A stretch of 64,000 nucleotides of DNA from Rhodococcus sp. ABRD24 (GCF_004328705.1 NZ_CP035319.1:1240001-1304000), one strand, 5' to 3'. Shown: positions 34,676 through 44,230, numbered from the stretch's first letter. Translations and numbers: made by a program. The notes: generated by a model from the sequence alone, not told the origin.

Positions 34676-36334
34676 GTGGACCATTGCCGTGTCGGACGCC
34701 GTCCACGATCGGCGGCCGTTCTGGTCGCCACGATCATCACCGGAGAGGCGCTTGCCGTTCTGGTTGCCTGTCTCGCATTGTCTGCCGGGTCTGCGGTATG
34801 GGCCGCCGTCGTGGCAGGGATCCTCGTCGGCGCACTGCCGTTCGCGCGTTTCGGGGGACGACCGGTGCTCTCCTGGGCCGAGAACGGCTGGCGGTACCTG
34901 CGTGACACCCGGCCCGACAGCGGCCGCACCGTCGACTTCCGAGCGCCCGGCCAGTCCGTGGGTCTGCATTGGAGCGGCGGGCAGGTACTCGCGGTCGTGG
35001 AGCTGATTCCGCCGTCCCGCAGCCTCACTCGCATCACACGTGAAGGCTTCGACTCCCCCGGACAGCTGCCCGTCACGACGCTTGCGCAGTGTCTGGAACA
35101 GCACGACGTGACGCTCAGCGGGATCGACGTTCTCAGCCACGGCCGACGATCCGCCCCGGGCATCCCCGCTGCCGACGTCTACGACACCCTGATCGGACCG
35201 CTTCCGGCAATCGCACAACGCAGTGTCTGGGTCGTACTCCGCTTCGACGCCGCCGACAACGCCGCCTCGGTCGCGCGCCGGGGCGGCGGCGAGGAGGGCG
35301 CTTCGCGGACCGTGACCGTAGCTGCGACCCGGATCGTCCGAGCGATCGCCGATGCCGGTTGCCACTCCCGGATACTGACCGCGTCCGAGATCGAAGCGGT
35401 CGCCGCGCGTCTCTCGCACGGCGTGAGCCCAGCCGACATGGGTCAGGAATGGTCCCACGTACCCACTCCCGGAGCACACAACGTGGGCAACGCGATCGAT
35501 CCTCGCCGCCTCACCCGCGAGTTGCTCGCCGCGGTGTGGGCGGCACCCGGGCTGGATACGACCGTCGCAATACATCTGCGTCCGGGCCGCGCGTCCCAGT
35601 CGGTACGGGTGGGCGCGACCTTCCGGCGCACGACTCGTACGCTGCCCGGACGGCTCGGCCTGCGCGGGCTGGTCTCGATGCAGGGCAGGCACCGCGACGG
35701 ACTGCTGTCCCAGCTTCCCACCGCACCACCGGAACTCGACGGCATCGCGCCGATGACCGAGGTCGATCCCCGGACACTCGACGCACTGTGCCTCCCTGTG
35801 TCCGGATGCGGTCAGCTCATCGGCTCCGACTCCGACGGACACGCGGTCTCAGCCCGGATCACGGGACCAGGTGTCTCGAATGTGCACGTCGCCGGCGAGC
35901 TGTACCTCGCGCAACAGATCGTCTTCCGCGCTGTGGCGACCGGTGCCCGAATCCTGATCCACACCGACAGACCGCACGCCTGGGCACCCCTGGTCGACGC
36001 GGTCGCCACTCCGGATCTACTGCGGATCGCGGGCGGTCCGGCGTGGTCGGACACCGGATCGTGGTCGGACACCGGATTCGACACGATCTTGCTCGACGGC
36101 ATCGGGGCTCCCCCGGCGCGCGCCGGCGTCACCACCATCCACCTGTCGAGCGATCCGGGCCTGCGGCTCTCGGCGACGACGGACGTCTCGATCGTGCAGC
36201 CGGGCGCAGGTGGCGATCGGGTAGTGCTCACCGCGGGTGAACATCGCGTCGAATTGGTGTTGGTGACGATCCCCTCGGAAACCGCGTTCATCGGACGCCC
36301 GCGCAGCGCCACCCGACTCGCTCCGGCACGCTGA
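34676..36334 (+). CDS. eccE4: Type VII secretion protein EccE
   Basis: The 552-residue protein has two N-terminal transmembrane helices (about 12-60), then the EccE start of the soluble part (GRTVDFRAPGQSVGLHWSGGQ region) and a long cytoplasmic domain with RLTRELLAAVWAAPG and VHVAGELYLAQQIVFRA. EccE sits at the rim of the membrane complex and contacts MycP. ESX-4 of M. tuberculosis has no eccE, while some other mycobacteria keep one, so this locus is of the fuller kind. GTG 34676 follows GGGGAGGAA. An 18-bp duplication near its end doubles a W-S-D-T-G motif. Confidence 0.85.
   Translation: MDHCRVGRRPRSAAVLVATIITGEALAVLVACLALSAGSAVWAAVVAGILVGALPFARFGGRPVLSWAENGWRYLRDTRPDSGRTVDFRAPGQSVGLHWSGGQVLAVVELIPPSRSLTRITREGFDSPGQLPVTTLAQCLEQHDVTLSGIDVLSHGRRSAPGIPAADVYDTLIGPLPAIAQRSVWVVLRFDAADNAASVARRGGGEEGASRTVTVAATRIVRAIADAGCHSRILTASEIEAVAARLSHGVSPADMGQEWSHVPTPGAHNVGNAIDPRRLTRELLAAVWAAPGLDTTVAIHLRPGRASQSVRVGATFRRTTRTLPGRLGLRGLVSMQGRHRDGLLSQLPTAPPELDGIAPMTEVDPRTLDALCLPVSGCGQLIGSDSDGHAVSARITGPGVSNVHVAGELYLAQQIVFRAVATGARILIHTDRPHAWAPLVDAVATPDLLRIAGGPAWSDTGSWSDTGFDTILLDGIGAPPARAGVTTIHLSSDPGLRLSATTDVSIVQPGAGGDRVVLTAGEHRVELVLVTIPSETAFIGRPRSATRLAPAR
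36044..36079 (+). repeat. 18-bp direct duplication within eccE4
   Basis: The unit TGGTCGGACACCGGAT plus two bases occurs twice in a row and encodes WSDTGS-WSDTGF. It keeps the frame. It is probably a slippage duplication in a surface loop of EccE. Confidence 0.85.
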
Positions 36335-36354
36335 CTCTCCAGTCCGGCTGCACC

Positions 36355-36903
36355 TCAGCCCGGATAGGGTGCGCGCCGCCTTTGCATCCGGAGCGCGTCC
36401 GCCCACCAGGCCAACTGGGTCAGCATCCGCTCGGCCGCGTCGTTCGCGGCGCCGTCAGCTGGGTCGAAGTGCTTGCGCGCCTGGTGAAAACTGACGCTCT
36501 CCCGGATCGAGACCATGTGCAGTTCGGCAACGACCTGACGTAGCTGCTCGACGGCACGCAAACCGCCGGACATGCCCCCGTACGCGACAAATCCGACAGG
36601 CTTGGCCCGCCATTCGTACTTGACTGTGTCGAGGGCGGTCTTCAGGGCGGCCGGGTAGCCGTGGTTGTACTCGCTGGTCACCACAACGAATGCGTCAGCC
36701 TGCCCGATACGTTCGGTGAAGCGCTCGACGCCGGGAGTGCTCGAAAGGTCCTGGGGCAGCGGAGTATCTGCGAGATCGAGGACTGTGGTGTCGAATGCGT
36801 CGCGCCCATGGGCGCGCTCGACGAACCAGTCGGCGATCGTCGGTGCGAACCGCTTCGTGCGGACGCTGCCGACGATCACTTCGAGACGCAGGGGTTCGTC
36901 CAT
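36355..36903 (-). CDS. NADPH-dependent FMN reductase-like flavoprotein
   Basis: This 182-residue protein has the flavodoxin-like fold of the FMN_red family: EVIVGSVRTKRFAPT for phosphate binding of FMN, VVTSEYNHGYPAALKTALD and VAYGGMSGGLRA. Such enzymes reduce FMN, quinones or chromate with NAD(P)H; the substrate is not readable here. It lies 29 bases downstream of the TetR gene on the same strand and is probably co-transcribed with it. Its 3' end faces that of eccE. Confidence 0.88.
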   Translation of the reverse strand: MDEPLRLEVIVGSVRTKRFAPTIADWFVERAHGRDAFDTTVLDLADTPLPQDLSSTPGVERFTERIGQADAFVVVTSEYNHGYPAALKTALDTVKYEWRAKPVGFVAYGGMSGGLRAVEQLRQVVAELHMVSIRESVSFHQARKHFDPADGAANDAAERMLTQLAWWADALRMQRRRAPYPG

Positions 36904-36932
36904 CGGCCTACTCGCTTTCCTTTTCGCCGATC

Positions 36933-37502
36933 CTAGAGGCCCTCGGTCAGCAGAATCGCCAACTCCTGGTAGGCCTGCGCATCGTCGAGCCCGGTCGACG
37001 TCGCCACCTGGCGCTGCTGGATGCGCACCATCGCCGCCGCCGCGACATCGCCCACGAAGGCCGCGTGTGCGTCCCGCAGTTCCCCGGCCTCGACGCCGTC
37101 GGTGATCAGTTCTTGCACCCGCCGCGCGGCGAACCGGGTGTTTCGCTCGTAGACCTCCCGCACGGCAGAAACCCCGGACAGGTCCTCCATGAACCGCGCG
37201 GACGCGGGACGTAGCTGCTCCCCCACGGCCTCGAGGTACGTGCGGATACGCTCCCGGGCACCGACGACCCCCTCCAGGCTCGCCTCCACCCGATCGGTTG
37301 CTCCCCGGAAGAAGTGAACAGTCGCCGCGCGGACCAGCTGGTCCTTGCTGTCGGCGAGCCGGTAGAGGGTCGACTTCGAGCAGTGCAGACGCGCCGCGAT
37401 GTCGTCCAGCGTGAGAGCCGCGAACCCTTCCGCCAGGATCAACTCGACCAGGGCATCGAACAGCGCGAACTGCCGGGCCGTCGTCTTCACAGGGGTTGCC
37501 AT
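36933..37502 (-). CDS. TetR-family transcriptional regulator
   Basis: This 189-residue protein has an N-terminal TetR helix-turn-helix (about 10-55; LTLDDIAARLHCSKSTLYRLADSKDQL) and an all-helical ligand domain. It is divergent from an acyl-CoA dehydrogenase gene, so an acyl-CoA or fatty-acid-derived ligand is likely. A 10-bp perfect palindrome lies 12 bases upstream of its ATG, a candidate operator controlling both directions. Confidence 0.92.
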   Translation of the reverse strand: MATPVKTTARQFALFDALVELILAEGFAALTLDDIAARLHCSKSTLYRLADSKDQLVRAATVHFFRGATDRVEASLEGVVGARERIRTYLEAVGEQLRPASARFMEDLSGVSAVREVYERNTRFAARRVQELITDGVEAGELRDAHAAFVGDVAAAAMVRIQQRQVATSTGLDDAQAYQELAILLTEGL

Positions 37503-37513
37503 ACGCTAGACAG

Positions 37514-37523
37514 TACTGCAGTA
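37514..37523. promoter_or_regulatory. Palindrome, candidate TetR operator
   Basis: TACTGCAGTA is a perfect palindrome in the 54-base spacer between the divergent TetR and acyl-CoA dehydrogenase genes, flanked by CTAGA and TCTAG arms that are slightly off centre. A possible -10 box (TACCAT) for the dehydrogenase lies at 37534-37539. Binding here could repress both genes. Confidence 0.5.
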
Positions 37524-37556
37524 TCGAATCTAGTACCATATTCCCGAGGAGACTAC

Positions 37557-38699
37557 GTGCCCGTCGAACGCCTGCTGCCCACACCCGAAGCCCACGACCT
37601 GATCGACCTCACCCGCGAGATTGCCGACAAGGTCCTGGCACCGCTCGTCGACGAGCACGAGAAGCACGAGACCTTCCCGGATGAAGCGTTCCCCGCGCTA
37701 GGACGGGCGGGACTGCTGAGCCTGCCCTACCCGGAGGAGTTCGGCGGCGGCAACCAGCCGTACGAGGTCTACCTGCAGGTACTCGAGGAGATCGCGGCGC
37801 GCTGGGCGGCCGTCGCCGTCGCGACGAGCGTGCACAGCCTGTCGTGCTTCGCGCTCGCGACCCACGGCACCGACGAGCAGAAGGCGCAGTGGCTTCCTGA
37901 CATGCTCGGCGGCGAGACCATCGGCGCCTACAGCCTGTCCGAACCGCAGGCCGGCTCCGACGCCGCCGCGCTGACATGCCGCGCCGCCGAGGTGGACGGC
38001 GGCTTCCGCATCAACGGCAGCAAGGCGTGGATCACCAACGGCGGCCGGGCCGACTTCTATACCCTCTTCGCTCGCACGAGCGACGAAGGTGCCCGCGGGA
38101 TCTCGTGCTTCCTCGTCCCGAAGGACACTGAGGGGCTCAGCTTCGGGAAGCCCGAGGAAAAGATGGGACTGCGCGCGGTCCCCACCACCGCCGCCCACTA
38201 CGACGACGCATTCGTCCCGGGCGAACGGCTGATCGGCAAGACCGGACAGGGCCTGCCCATCGCGTTCAGCGCGCTGGATTCCGGACGCCTCGGCATCGCC
38301 GCCGTTGCAGTCGGGCTGGCGCAGGGCGCGCTCGACGATGCCGTCGCATACGCCAAGGAGCGCAAGGCATTCGGGAAGCGAATCATCGACCATCAAGGGC
38401 TCGGGTTCGTACTCGCCGACATGGCCGCCGCCGTCGACTCGGCCCGCGCCACCTACATCGACGCTGCCCGCCGTCGTGATGCGGGGCTGCCCTACTCCCG
38501 CAACGCATCCGTAGCCAAGCTCGTCGCAACCGACGCCGCCATGAAAGTCACCACTGACGCCGTCCAGGTGTTCGGCGGCTACGGCTACACGCAGGACTTC
38601 CCCGTCGAGCGGTACATGCGGGAAGCGAAGATCACGCAGATCTTCGAGGGCACCAACCAGATTCAGCGTCTGGTGATCGCCCGGCAGCTCGCGGGCTGA
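37557..38699 (+). CDS. Acyl-CoA dehydrogenase
   Basis: This 380-residue flavoenzyme has the three family regions: helical N-domain, beta domain with GAYSLSEPQAGSDAA and KAWITNGG, and C-domain with QVFGGYGYTQDFPVERYMRE and the catalytic-base region IFEGTNQIQR. It introduces a C2-C3 double bond in an acyl-CoA; chain preference is unknown. GTG 37557 follows GAGGAG. It is divergent from a TetR gene with a shared palindrome and has no electron-transfer flavoprotein genes beside it. Confidence 0.93.
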   Translation: MPVERLLPTPEAHDLIDLTREIADKVLAPLVDEHEKHETFPDEAFPALGRAGLLSLPYPEEFGGGNQPYEVYLQVLEEIAARWAAVAVATSVHSLSCFALATHGTDEQKAQWLPDMLGGETIGAYSLSEPQAGSDAAALTCRAAEVDGGFRINGSKAWITNGGRADFYTLFARTSDEGARGISCFLVPKDTEGLSFGKPEEKMGLRAVPTTAAHYDDAFVPGERLIGKTGQGLPIAFSALDSGRLGIAAVAVGLAQGALDDAVAYAKERKAFGKRIIDHQGLGFVLADMAAAVDSARATYIDAARRRDAGLPYSRNASVAKLVATDAAMKVTTDAVQVFGGYGYTQDFPVERYMREAKITQIFEGTNQIQRLVIARQLAG

Positions 38700-38702
38700 C
38701 GC

Positions 38703-39605
38703 TCAGCCTCCGCAGCACCCGAGGCCGCCCGGATCGACCGCGCTACGCGTCTCCCGGGTGGCCTCGTTGCGCGCGGCCAGATCCTCGTCGGCGGGATAGT
38801 CCACCCGCACGAGCGACAGCCCGTGCGCCGGGGCGACCGCCACGGCGCTCGCGCGTTCACGCTCCGCGAGAAGTCCTGCGGCCCACTCGATCGAGCGACG
38901 GCCCTCGCCGACCGAGAGCATCGCGCCGACCAGGCTGCGGACCATCGACCAGCAGAACGCGTCGGCACTCACGAAGGCCGTCAACTCGTCGCCACGGCGC
39001 TCCCACTCGAAGCGCTGCAATTCGCGCACCGTCGTCGCGCCCTCCCGCCGCTTGCAGAACGCAGCGAAATCGTGCAGACCCAGCAGCCGGGACGAGGCGT
39101 CACTCATCGCGTCGAGATCCACGTCCTTGGGCCAGGCGACGGTATCCCGCGCCCGCAACGGGTCGACGCCGTACGGTGCCGTCGAGAGTCGATACTCATA
39201 GTGGCGGCGGATCGCGGAGAACCGCGCGTCGAAGTGCTCGGGCGCCAACGAGACGTTCTTCACCCGTACGTCCTTGGGCAGGAACCGCGCCAGTCGACGC
39301 ACCAGACGCGACGGATCGTCGGGGATCATATCGGCCGGGACATCCACGTGCGCGACCTGACCACTCGCATGCACACCCGCGTCGGTGCGGCCGGCGACCG
39401 TGAGTAGAACAGGGGTACGGACGATCGCGCCGATCTTCTCCTCGATCTCGCCGCACACGGTGCGGCGGCCGGGCTGACGCGCCCAGCCGGAGAAGTCGGT
39501 GCCGTCGTACGCTATGTCGAGGCGCAATCGAACGAACCCGCCGCCCCCAGCGGGGACGACGGGTTCGTTCGATTCGGCATCGTGCGAAATGTGTGCCGAA
39601 ACCAA
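38703..39605 (-). CDS. truA: tRNA pseudouridine(38-40) synthase TruA
   Basis: This 300-residue protein has the TruA catalytic motif [14 protein letters not shown] (Asp is the catalytic residue), [14 protein letters not shown] and RRHYEYRL. It modifies U38-U40 in tRNA anticodon arms. The start is TTG 39605, placed by GAAGGA located in the last codons of rplQ, 5 bases from the rplQ stop; no ATG or GTG fits before the conserved core. It is the last gene of the alpha operon. About 25 residues precede the conserved core. Confidence 0.95.
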   Translation of the reverse strand: MVSAHISHDAESNEPVVPAGGGGFVRLRLDIAYDGTDFSGWARQPGRRTVCGEIEEKIGAIVRTPVLLTVAGRTDAGVHASGQVAHVDVPADMIPDDPSRLVRRLARFLPKDVRVKNVSLAPEHFDARFSAIRRHYEYRLSTAPYGVDPLRARDTVAWPKDVDLDAMSDASSRLLGLHDFAAFCKRREGATTVRELQRFEWERRGDELTAFVSADAFCWSMVRSLVGAMLSVGEGRRSIEWAAGLLAERERASAVAVAPAHGLSLVRVDYPADEDLAARNEATRETRSAVDPGGLGCCGG

Positions 39606-39610
39606 GTGGA

Positions 39611-40162
39611 CTAGTCCTTCTTGGCCTCGTCGGCGTCGGCTGCGGTCGCGGTCTCGTCTTCGACGGCCTCGATCACTGCGTCAGCATTCTCGACCTCGGC
39701 CTCGGTGGCATCGGCCTCGACGGCCTCCACCACGTTCTCCGAGCTGTCGGCCGGAGCCTGCGAAGCCGCGACGCGACGAGCGCGGTCGGCCTCGGAGGTG
39801 ACGGTCTTCTCCTGCACCAGCTCGATGATCGCCATCGGAGCGTTGTCACCCTTGCGGGGGACAGTCTTGATGATGCGGGTGTAGCCGCCGTTGCGGTCGG
39901 CGTAGAACGGACCGATCTCCGCGAACAGGGTGTGCACGACATCCTTGTTGCGGATGACCTTGAGAACCTCGCGACGGTGCGCGAGCGTTCCGGCCTTGGC
40001 GTGGGTCACGAGCTTCTCGGCGTACGGACGCAGGGCCTTGGCCTTGGACTCCGTGGTGGTGATTCGGCCGTGCTCGAAGAGAGCAGTCGCCAGGTTGGCG
40101 AAGATCGCCTTCTGGTGCGAAGCCGACCCGCCGAAGCGAGCACCCTTCTTGGGCTTGGGCAT
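39611..40162 (-). CDS. rplQ: 50S ribosomal protein L17
   Basis: This 183-residue protein has the L17 core ([40 protein letters not shown]) and then a long Ala/Glu/Asp-rich tail of about 60 residues, common in actinobacteria and absent from E. coli L17. ATG 40162 follows GAGGAG. It lies between rpoA and truA. Confidence 0.98.
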   Translation of the reverse strand: MPKPKKGARFGGSASHQKAIFANLATALFEHGRITTTESKAKALRPYAEKLVTHAKAGTLAHRREVLKVIRNKDVVHTLFAEIGPFYADRNGGYTRIIKTVPRKGDNAPMAIIELVQEKTVTSEADRARRVAASQAPADSSENVVEAVEADATEAEVENADAVIEAVEDETATAADADEAKKD

Positions 40163-40216
40163 TGGAGCTCCTCTGGGCTCGCCCAGCACATTTGCCCATG
40201 TGCCGGGTGATACGGG

Positions 40217-41281
40217 TTACAGCTGTTCGGTCTCGGCGTAGTCCTGCTCGGCGCCCTCAGCGTCGCTGAAGGTACCGCCGTCCGTGTCGCTCCACGTACC
40301 GGTCGCGGCGTCGTAGCCGGCCACGGTGGTGGGATCGAAGGACGCAGGACTGTCCTTGAGGGCGAGGCCGAGCGAATGCAGCTTGACCTTCACCTCGTCG
40401 ATGGACTTCTGTCCGAAATTGCGGATGTCCAGCAGATCGGACTCGGTGCGACCAACCAGCTCACCGACGGTGTGAACACCCTCGCGCTTGAGGCAGTTGT
40501 AGGAACGGACCGTCAGGTCCAGATCCTCGATGGGGAGTCCGAAGGAAGCGATGTGATCGGCCTCGGCGGGCGAGGGTCCGATCTCGATGCCTTCTGCTTC
40601 GACGTTCAGCTCACGGGCCAGGCCGAAGAGCTCAACCAGGGTCTTGCCCGCCGAAGCGAGCGCGTCCCGAGCGGTGATGGAATTCTTGGTCTCGACGTCA
40701 AGCACGAGCCGATCGAAGTCGGTGCGCTGCTCGACGCGAGTGGCCTCCACCTTGTAGGTGACCTTGAGCACCGGCGAGTAGATCGAGTCGACCGGGATCC
40801 GGCCGATCTCGGCGCCGGACGCCTTGTTCTGGACGGCGGGGACGTAGCCGCGACCGCGCTCGACAACGAGCTCGATCTCCAGCTTTCCCTTGTCGTTCAG
40901 GGTGGCAATGTGCAGATCCGGGTTGTTGACCGTCACACCGGCCGGGGGAACGATGTCGCCTGCCGTCACGGCCCCGGGGCCCTGCTTGCGGACGTACATG
41001 GTGACCGGCTCATCCTCTTCGGAGCTCACGACCAGGCCCTTGAGGTTCAGGATGATGTCGGTGACATCCTCCTTCACGCCGGGAACGGTGGTGAACTCGT
41101 GGAGAACGCCGTCGATACGGATGCTGGTGACAGCAGCGCCGGGGATCGACGACAGCAGGGTGCGGCGCAGCGAGTTGCCGAGGGTGTACCCGAAGCCTGG
41201 CTCGAGGGGCTCGATGACAAACTTCGAGCGGTTTTCAGCGATGACCTCTTCGGTCAGCGTAGGTCGCTGAGAAATGAGCAT
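40217..41281 (-). CDS. rpoA: DNA-directed RNA polymerase subunit alpha
   Basis: This 354-residue protein has the N-terminal assembly domain ([25 protein letters not shown]) and the C-terminal DNA- and activator-binding domain (about 245-320; [30 protein letters not shown]). ATG 41281 ([12 protein letters not shown]) is the family start. The tail after the C-terminal domain is acidic. Confidence 0.99.
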   Translation of the reverse strand: MLISQRPTLTEEVIAENRSKFVIEPLEPGFGYTLGNSLRRTLLSSIPGAAVTSIRIDGVLHEFTTVPGVKEDVTDIILNLKGLVVSSEEDEPVTMYVRKQGPGAVTAGDIVPPAGVTVNNPDLHIATLNDKGKLEIELVVERGRGYVPAVQNKASGAEIGRIPVDSIYSPVLKVTYKVEATRVEQRTDFDRLVLDVETKNSITARDALASAGKTLVELFGLARELNVEAEGIEIGPSPAEADHIASFGLPIEDLDLTVRSYNCLKREGVHTVGELVGRTESDLLDIRNFGQKSIDEVKVKLHSLGLALKDSPASFDPTTVAGYDAATGTWSDTDGGTFSDAEGAEQDYAETEQL

Positions 41282-41399
41282 TGGATTTCCTCCTGTACGG
41301 ACGTCCGCTATTTGACGTCCACGATGGGAAGGGGCCTTGGGCCCGTGAGGGGCCGGCCGGTCCTGAGACCCGCCGACCACCTCACGGACACGCAGCGCC

Positions 41400-42005
41400 C
41401 TACTTCGAGTAGAACTCGACGATCAGCTGTTCCTGCAGCGGAACCTCGATCTGCGCGCGCACGGGGAGCTGGTGCACCAGGATGCGAAGACGTCCGCCGA
41501 CAACCTGCAGCCAACCCGGGATCGGGCGGTCACCCTGGGTCTCGCGGGCGATCTGGAAGGGCAGCGTCGACAGCGACTTCTCGCGGACATCGATGATGTC
41601 GTACTGCGAGACGCGGTAGCTGGGGATGTCGACCTTCTTGTTGTTCACGAGAAAGTGGCCGTGCGAGACCAGCTGACGCGCCTGGCGGCGGGTGCGAGCG
41701 AGGCCTGCGCGGTACACGACGTTGTCGAGACGTGACTCCAGGATCTGGAGGAGGTTCTCGCCGGACTTACCGGGACGGTTGATTGCCTCCTGGTAGTAGC
41801 GGCGGAACTGCTTCTCCATGACGCCGTAGGTGAAGCGAGCCTTCTGCTTCTCCTGCAGCTGGAGCAGGTACTCGCTCTCCTTGATCCGCGCGCGGCCATG
41901 CTGGCCCGGCGGGTAAGGACGACGCTCGAACGCCTGGTCGCCTCCAACGAGGTCGACGCGCAGACGACGCGACTTGCGGGTGATGGGTCCGGTATAACGT
42001 GCCAT
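41400..42005 (-). CDS. rpsD: 30S ribosomal protein S4
   Basis: This 201-residue protein has [17 protein letters not shown] and the S4 RNA-binding domain (about 90-155; [20 protein letters not shown]). It has no N-terminal zinc cysteines. S4 binds 16S rRNA early and, in some bacteria, its own alpha-operon message. It lies between rpsK (22-base gap) and rpoA (118-base gap). Confidence 0.99.
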   Translation of the reverse strand: MARYTGPITRKSRRLRVDLVGGDQAFERRPYPPGQHGRARIKESEYLLQLQEKQKARFTYGVMEKQFRRYYQEAINRPGKSGENLLQILESRLDNVVYRAGLARTRRQARQLVSHGHFLVNNKKVDIPSYRVSQYDIIDVREKSLSTLPFQIARETQGDRPIPGWLQVVGGRLRILVHQLPVRAQIEVPLQEQLIVEFYSK

Positions 42006-42027
42006 TTTCTTCTACCTATCCTTCCCG

Positions 42028-42441
42028 CTAGACCCGACGCCGCTTGGGCGGACGGCAGCCGTTGTGGGGCTGGGGGGTGACATCGGAGATCGTGCCGACC
42101 TCGAGACCTGCAGCCTGGAGCGAACGGATCGCGGTCTCGCGTCCCGAGCCGGGGCCCTTGACGAAGACGTCGACCTTCTTCACGCCGTGCTCCTGCGCCT
42201 TGCGGGCGGCGTTCTCGGCGGCCAGCTGAGCAGCGAAGGGAGTCGACTTACGCGAGCCCTTGAAGCCCACGTGGCCCGACGACGCCCAGGAGATGACGTT
42301 GCCGGCCGGGTCGGTGATCGAGACGATCGTGTTGTTGAAGGTGCTCTTGATGTGAGCGGCACCGTGCGGGACGTTCTTCTTGTCCCTGCGGCGCGCCTTC
42401 TGGGTCTTCTTCGGACCGGTGCTACGTGACTTAGGGGGCAT
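42028..42441 (-). CDS. rpsK: 30S ribosomal protein S11
   Basis: This 137-residue protein shows S11 motifs [38 protein letters not shown] and the ending [18 protein letters not shown] 42441 shares a base with the rpsM stop (TAATG). Confidence 0.99.
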   Translation of the reverse strand: MPPKSRSTGPKKTQKARRRDKKNVPHGAAHIKSTFNNTIVSITDPAGNVISWASSGHVGFKGSRKSTPFAAQLAAENAARKAQEHGVKKVDVFVKGPGSGRETAIRSLQAAGLEVGTISDVTPQPHNGCRPPKRRRV

Positions 42442-42815
42442 TACTTCTTCTTCTTCCCTGCGATCGTGCGCTTCGGGCCCTTACGGGTACGAGCGTTGGT
42501 CTTGGTGCGCTGTCCACGCACGGGCAGACCACGACGGTGGCGCAGGCCCTGGTAGCAGCCGATCTCGATCTTGCGGCGGATGTCGGCCTGAACCTCGCGG
42601 CGCAGGTCACCCTCGACCTTGAGTTCGGAGCCCTCGATGTAATCGCGCAGCCTCGTCAGGTCGTCGTCGCCGAGATCCTTGCTACGCAGGTCCGGGCTGA
42701 CGCCGGTCGCGTCCAGGATCTCCTTGGAACGGGTACGGCCGATGCCGTAGATGTAAGTCAGTGCGATCTCCATCCGCTTTTCGCGGGGAAGATCGACACC
42801 CATGAGACGTGCCAT
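42441..42815 (-). CDS. rpsM: 30S ribosomal protein S13
   Basis: This 124-residue protein has [34 protein letters not shown] and the Lys-rich tail ending GKKKK that reaches the A- and P-site tRNAs. It is the first gene of the alpha operon; a structured 223-base leader separates it from rpmJ. Confidence 0.99.
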   Translation of the reverse strand: MARLMGVDLPREKRMEIALTYIYGIGRTRSKEILDATGVSPDLRSKDLGDDDLTRLRDYIEGSELKVEGDLRREVQADIRRKIEIGCYQGLRHRRGLPVRGQRTKTNARTRKGPKRTIAGKKKK

Positions 42816-43038
42816 GTCGGCATTTCCTATCGGTGTGCGGAGGTCTGCTCCCAGTCCGTCCCCTGCGTCAGAAAACTCTGCGGTTCAACATCGCAGTGGG
42901 GCCCCGGCCTCCGTGCCGGGGGTTTACCAGTACCTGCCCGAGGGCCCCGGTACTGGCTGGTGCTGAGAGGTCTTCTTTGCTTGTTGCCAAGCAGATCTTC
43001 GAAGAAGCCGATGAACTACTGGACTCAGTCCGAGAGAC
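42816..43038 (-). promoter_or_regulatory. Structured leader between rpmJ and the alpha operon
   Basis: This spacer has no gene. It holds two hairpins: 7 bp (42902-42908 with 42915-42921) and 8 bp (42927-42934 with 42949-42956). It is the natural place for an rpsM promoter and for the binding of S4, which represses the alpha operon in other bacteria. Neither is proven here. Confidence 0.5.
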
Positions 43039-43152
43039 TTAGCCCTGACGCTGCTTGTGACGCAGGTTCTCGCAGATCACCATGACGCGCCCGTTCCGGC
43101 GAATCACCTTGCACTTCTCGCAGATCTTCTTGACGCTAGGCTGAACCTTCAC
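43039..43152 (-). CDS. rpmJ: 50S ribosomal protein L36
   Basis: This 37-residue protein reads from GTG 43152 as [19 protein letters not shown] and ends RHKQRQG. Cys11, Cys14, Cys27 and His32 form the zinc ribbon, so this is the zinc-binding form of L36. AGGAGAT lies 11 bases upstream. It lies between infA and rpsM as usual. Confidence 0.97.
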   Translation of the reverse strand: MKVQPSVKKICEKCKVIRRNGRVMVICENLRHKQRQG

Positions 43153-43202
43153 GTTGCGTCTGATCTCCTGTTGTGTGCCCACCGGACGGTGAGCATAGTT
43201 CT

Positions 43203-43224
43203 CCCCGGCCGGATGCGGCCGGGG
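43203..43224 (-). terminator. Hairpin between infA and rpmJ
   Basis: A perfect 8-bp stem (43203-43210 with 43217-43224) of C/G only, with a 6-base loop, lies 6 bases after the infA stop. It may attenuate or process the message before rpmJ. No T run follows. Confidence 0.5.
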
Positions 43225-43230
43225 AAGCTT

Positions 43231-43452
43231 CTACTTGTAGCGGTAAACGATGCGTCCACGCGACAGGTCGTAGGGCGACAGCTCCACGACCACGCGATCC
43301 TCGGGAAGGATGCGAATGTAGTGCTGACGCATCTTGCCGCTGATGTGCGCGAGGACCTTGTGGCCGTTCTCGAGCTCAATGCGGAACATCGCATTGGGCA
43401 ACGGTTCGACAACTCGTCCCTCGACCTCGATGGCCCCGTCTTTCTTAGCCAT
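43231..43452 (-). CDS. infA: Translation initiation factor IF-1
   Basis: This 73-residue protein is a single OB fold with the family start [20 protein letters not shown] and end [14 protein letters not shown]. It binds the 30S A site during initiation. CGGAGGAT precedes ATG 43452. Upstream, the dtd gene on the other strand parts it from map, so it must have its own promoter within 43453-43710. Confidence 0.99.
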
Positions 43453-43710
43453 ATCCTCCGCGATCCGTTGAGTGGCGTTTGGATGCATCGGCTACCGTCT
43501 CCGGTATCCGCTACAGCGGTGGCCCTGAACACTGCGAAGTGCAGTTCACCGGCCGAAAACGAATCGCCGACACAAGGCCGAACGCGCAAACAACCGATAC
43601 GCAGGGCGCACCGTTGATCCATCCTACCGGGATTTGCCGACCAGGCCAAATGCTGTCTCCTGCGGCCGGACGCCCTGTGTCGCAGCCTTCCTCGAAGGGA
43701 CGTCACGCAC
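43453..43710. promoter_or_regulatory. Divergent infA/dtd promoter region
   Basis: This 258-base spacer between divergent infA and dtd has no open frame of note. It includes an imperfect inverted repeat (TGAACACTGC and TGCAGTTCA near 43525-43545). It should carry promoters in both directions; I cannot place them with confidence. Confidence 0.4.
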
Positions 43711-44148
43711 ATGCGCGCACTGGTGCAGCGAGTCACATCCGCCTCCGTCGATGTCGACGGTGAACAGGTAGCCCGGATCGCGCCACCGGCCGGCGCACAG
43801 GGCCTGCTCGTACTCGTCGGCGTCGGTCACGACGACGATCCGACATCGGCATCGAACCTTGCGCGCCGTGTGTGGCGACTGCGAATCCTCGACGGCGAGA
43901 AGTCTGCCTCCGACGTCGGCGCGCCAATTCTGGTCGTCAGCCAGTTCACACTCATGGCCGACACCCGGCGCAGCCGTCGACCCTCCTGGTCACCAGCCGC
44001 ATCCAGGCCGGTGGCCGAAGCACTCGTCGACGCGTTCGCCGACGCGCTTCGGGAGCTCGGCGCCACCGTCGAAACGGGACGCTTCGGCGAGCACATGCGG
44101 GTAAGCCTGGTCAACGACGGCCCCGTCACCGTGCTGCTCGACGCCTGA
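43711..44148 (+). CDS. dtd: D-aminoacyl-tRNA deacylase
   Basis: This 145-residue protein begins [18 protein letters not shown] and has the two active-site motifs SQFTLMAD and NDGPVTV of DTD. It removes D-amino acids (and glycine from tRNA-Ala) wrongly attached to tRNA. GAAGGGA precedes ATG 43711. It stands in reverse orientation between map and infA, and is closed by a strong two-way terminator. Confidence 0.97.
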   Translation: MRALVQRVTSASVDVDGEQVARIAPPAGAQGLLVLVGVGHDDDPTSASNLARRVWRLRILDGEKSASDVGAPILVVSQFTLMADTRRSRRPSWSPAASRPVAEALVDAFADALRELGATVETGRFGEHMRVSLVNDGPVTVLLDA

Positions 44149-44163
44149 CCCGCCCGAACGCAG

Positions 44164-44208
44164 AAACACCGAACGGGCAGTGACGTGATCACTGCCCGTT
44201 CGGTGTTT
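44164..44208. terminator. Bidirectional terminator between dtd and map
   Basis: A perfect 20-bp stem (44164-44183 with 44189-44208) encloses a 5-base loop. It starts with AAACACC and ends with GGTGTTT, so a T-rich end is present in both directions. It lies between convergent dtd and map and should end both messages. Confidence 0.93.
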
Positions 44209-44230
44209 CGTCGTAGAGATCGTCCCGAGC

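Noticed and set aside
34481..35842. 453-codon minus-strand frame opposite eccE4
   Set aside because: The plus-strand frame has EccE features, two membrane helices and a good ribosome-binding site; the minus frame has none.
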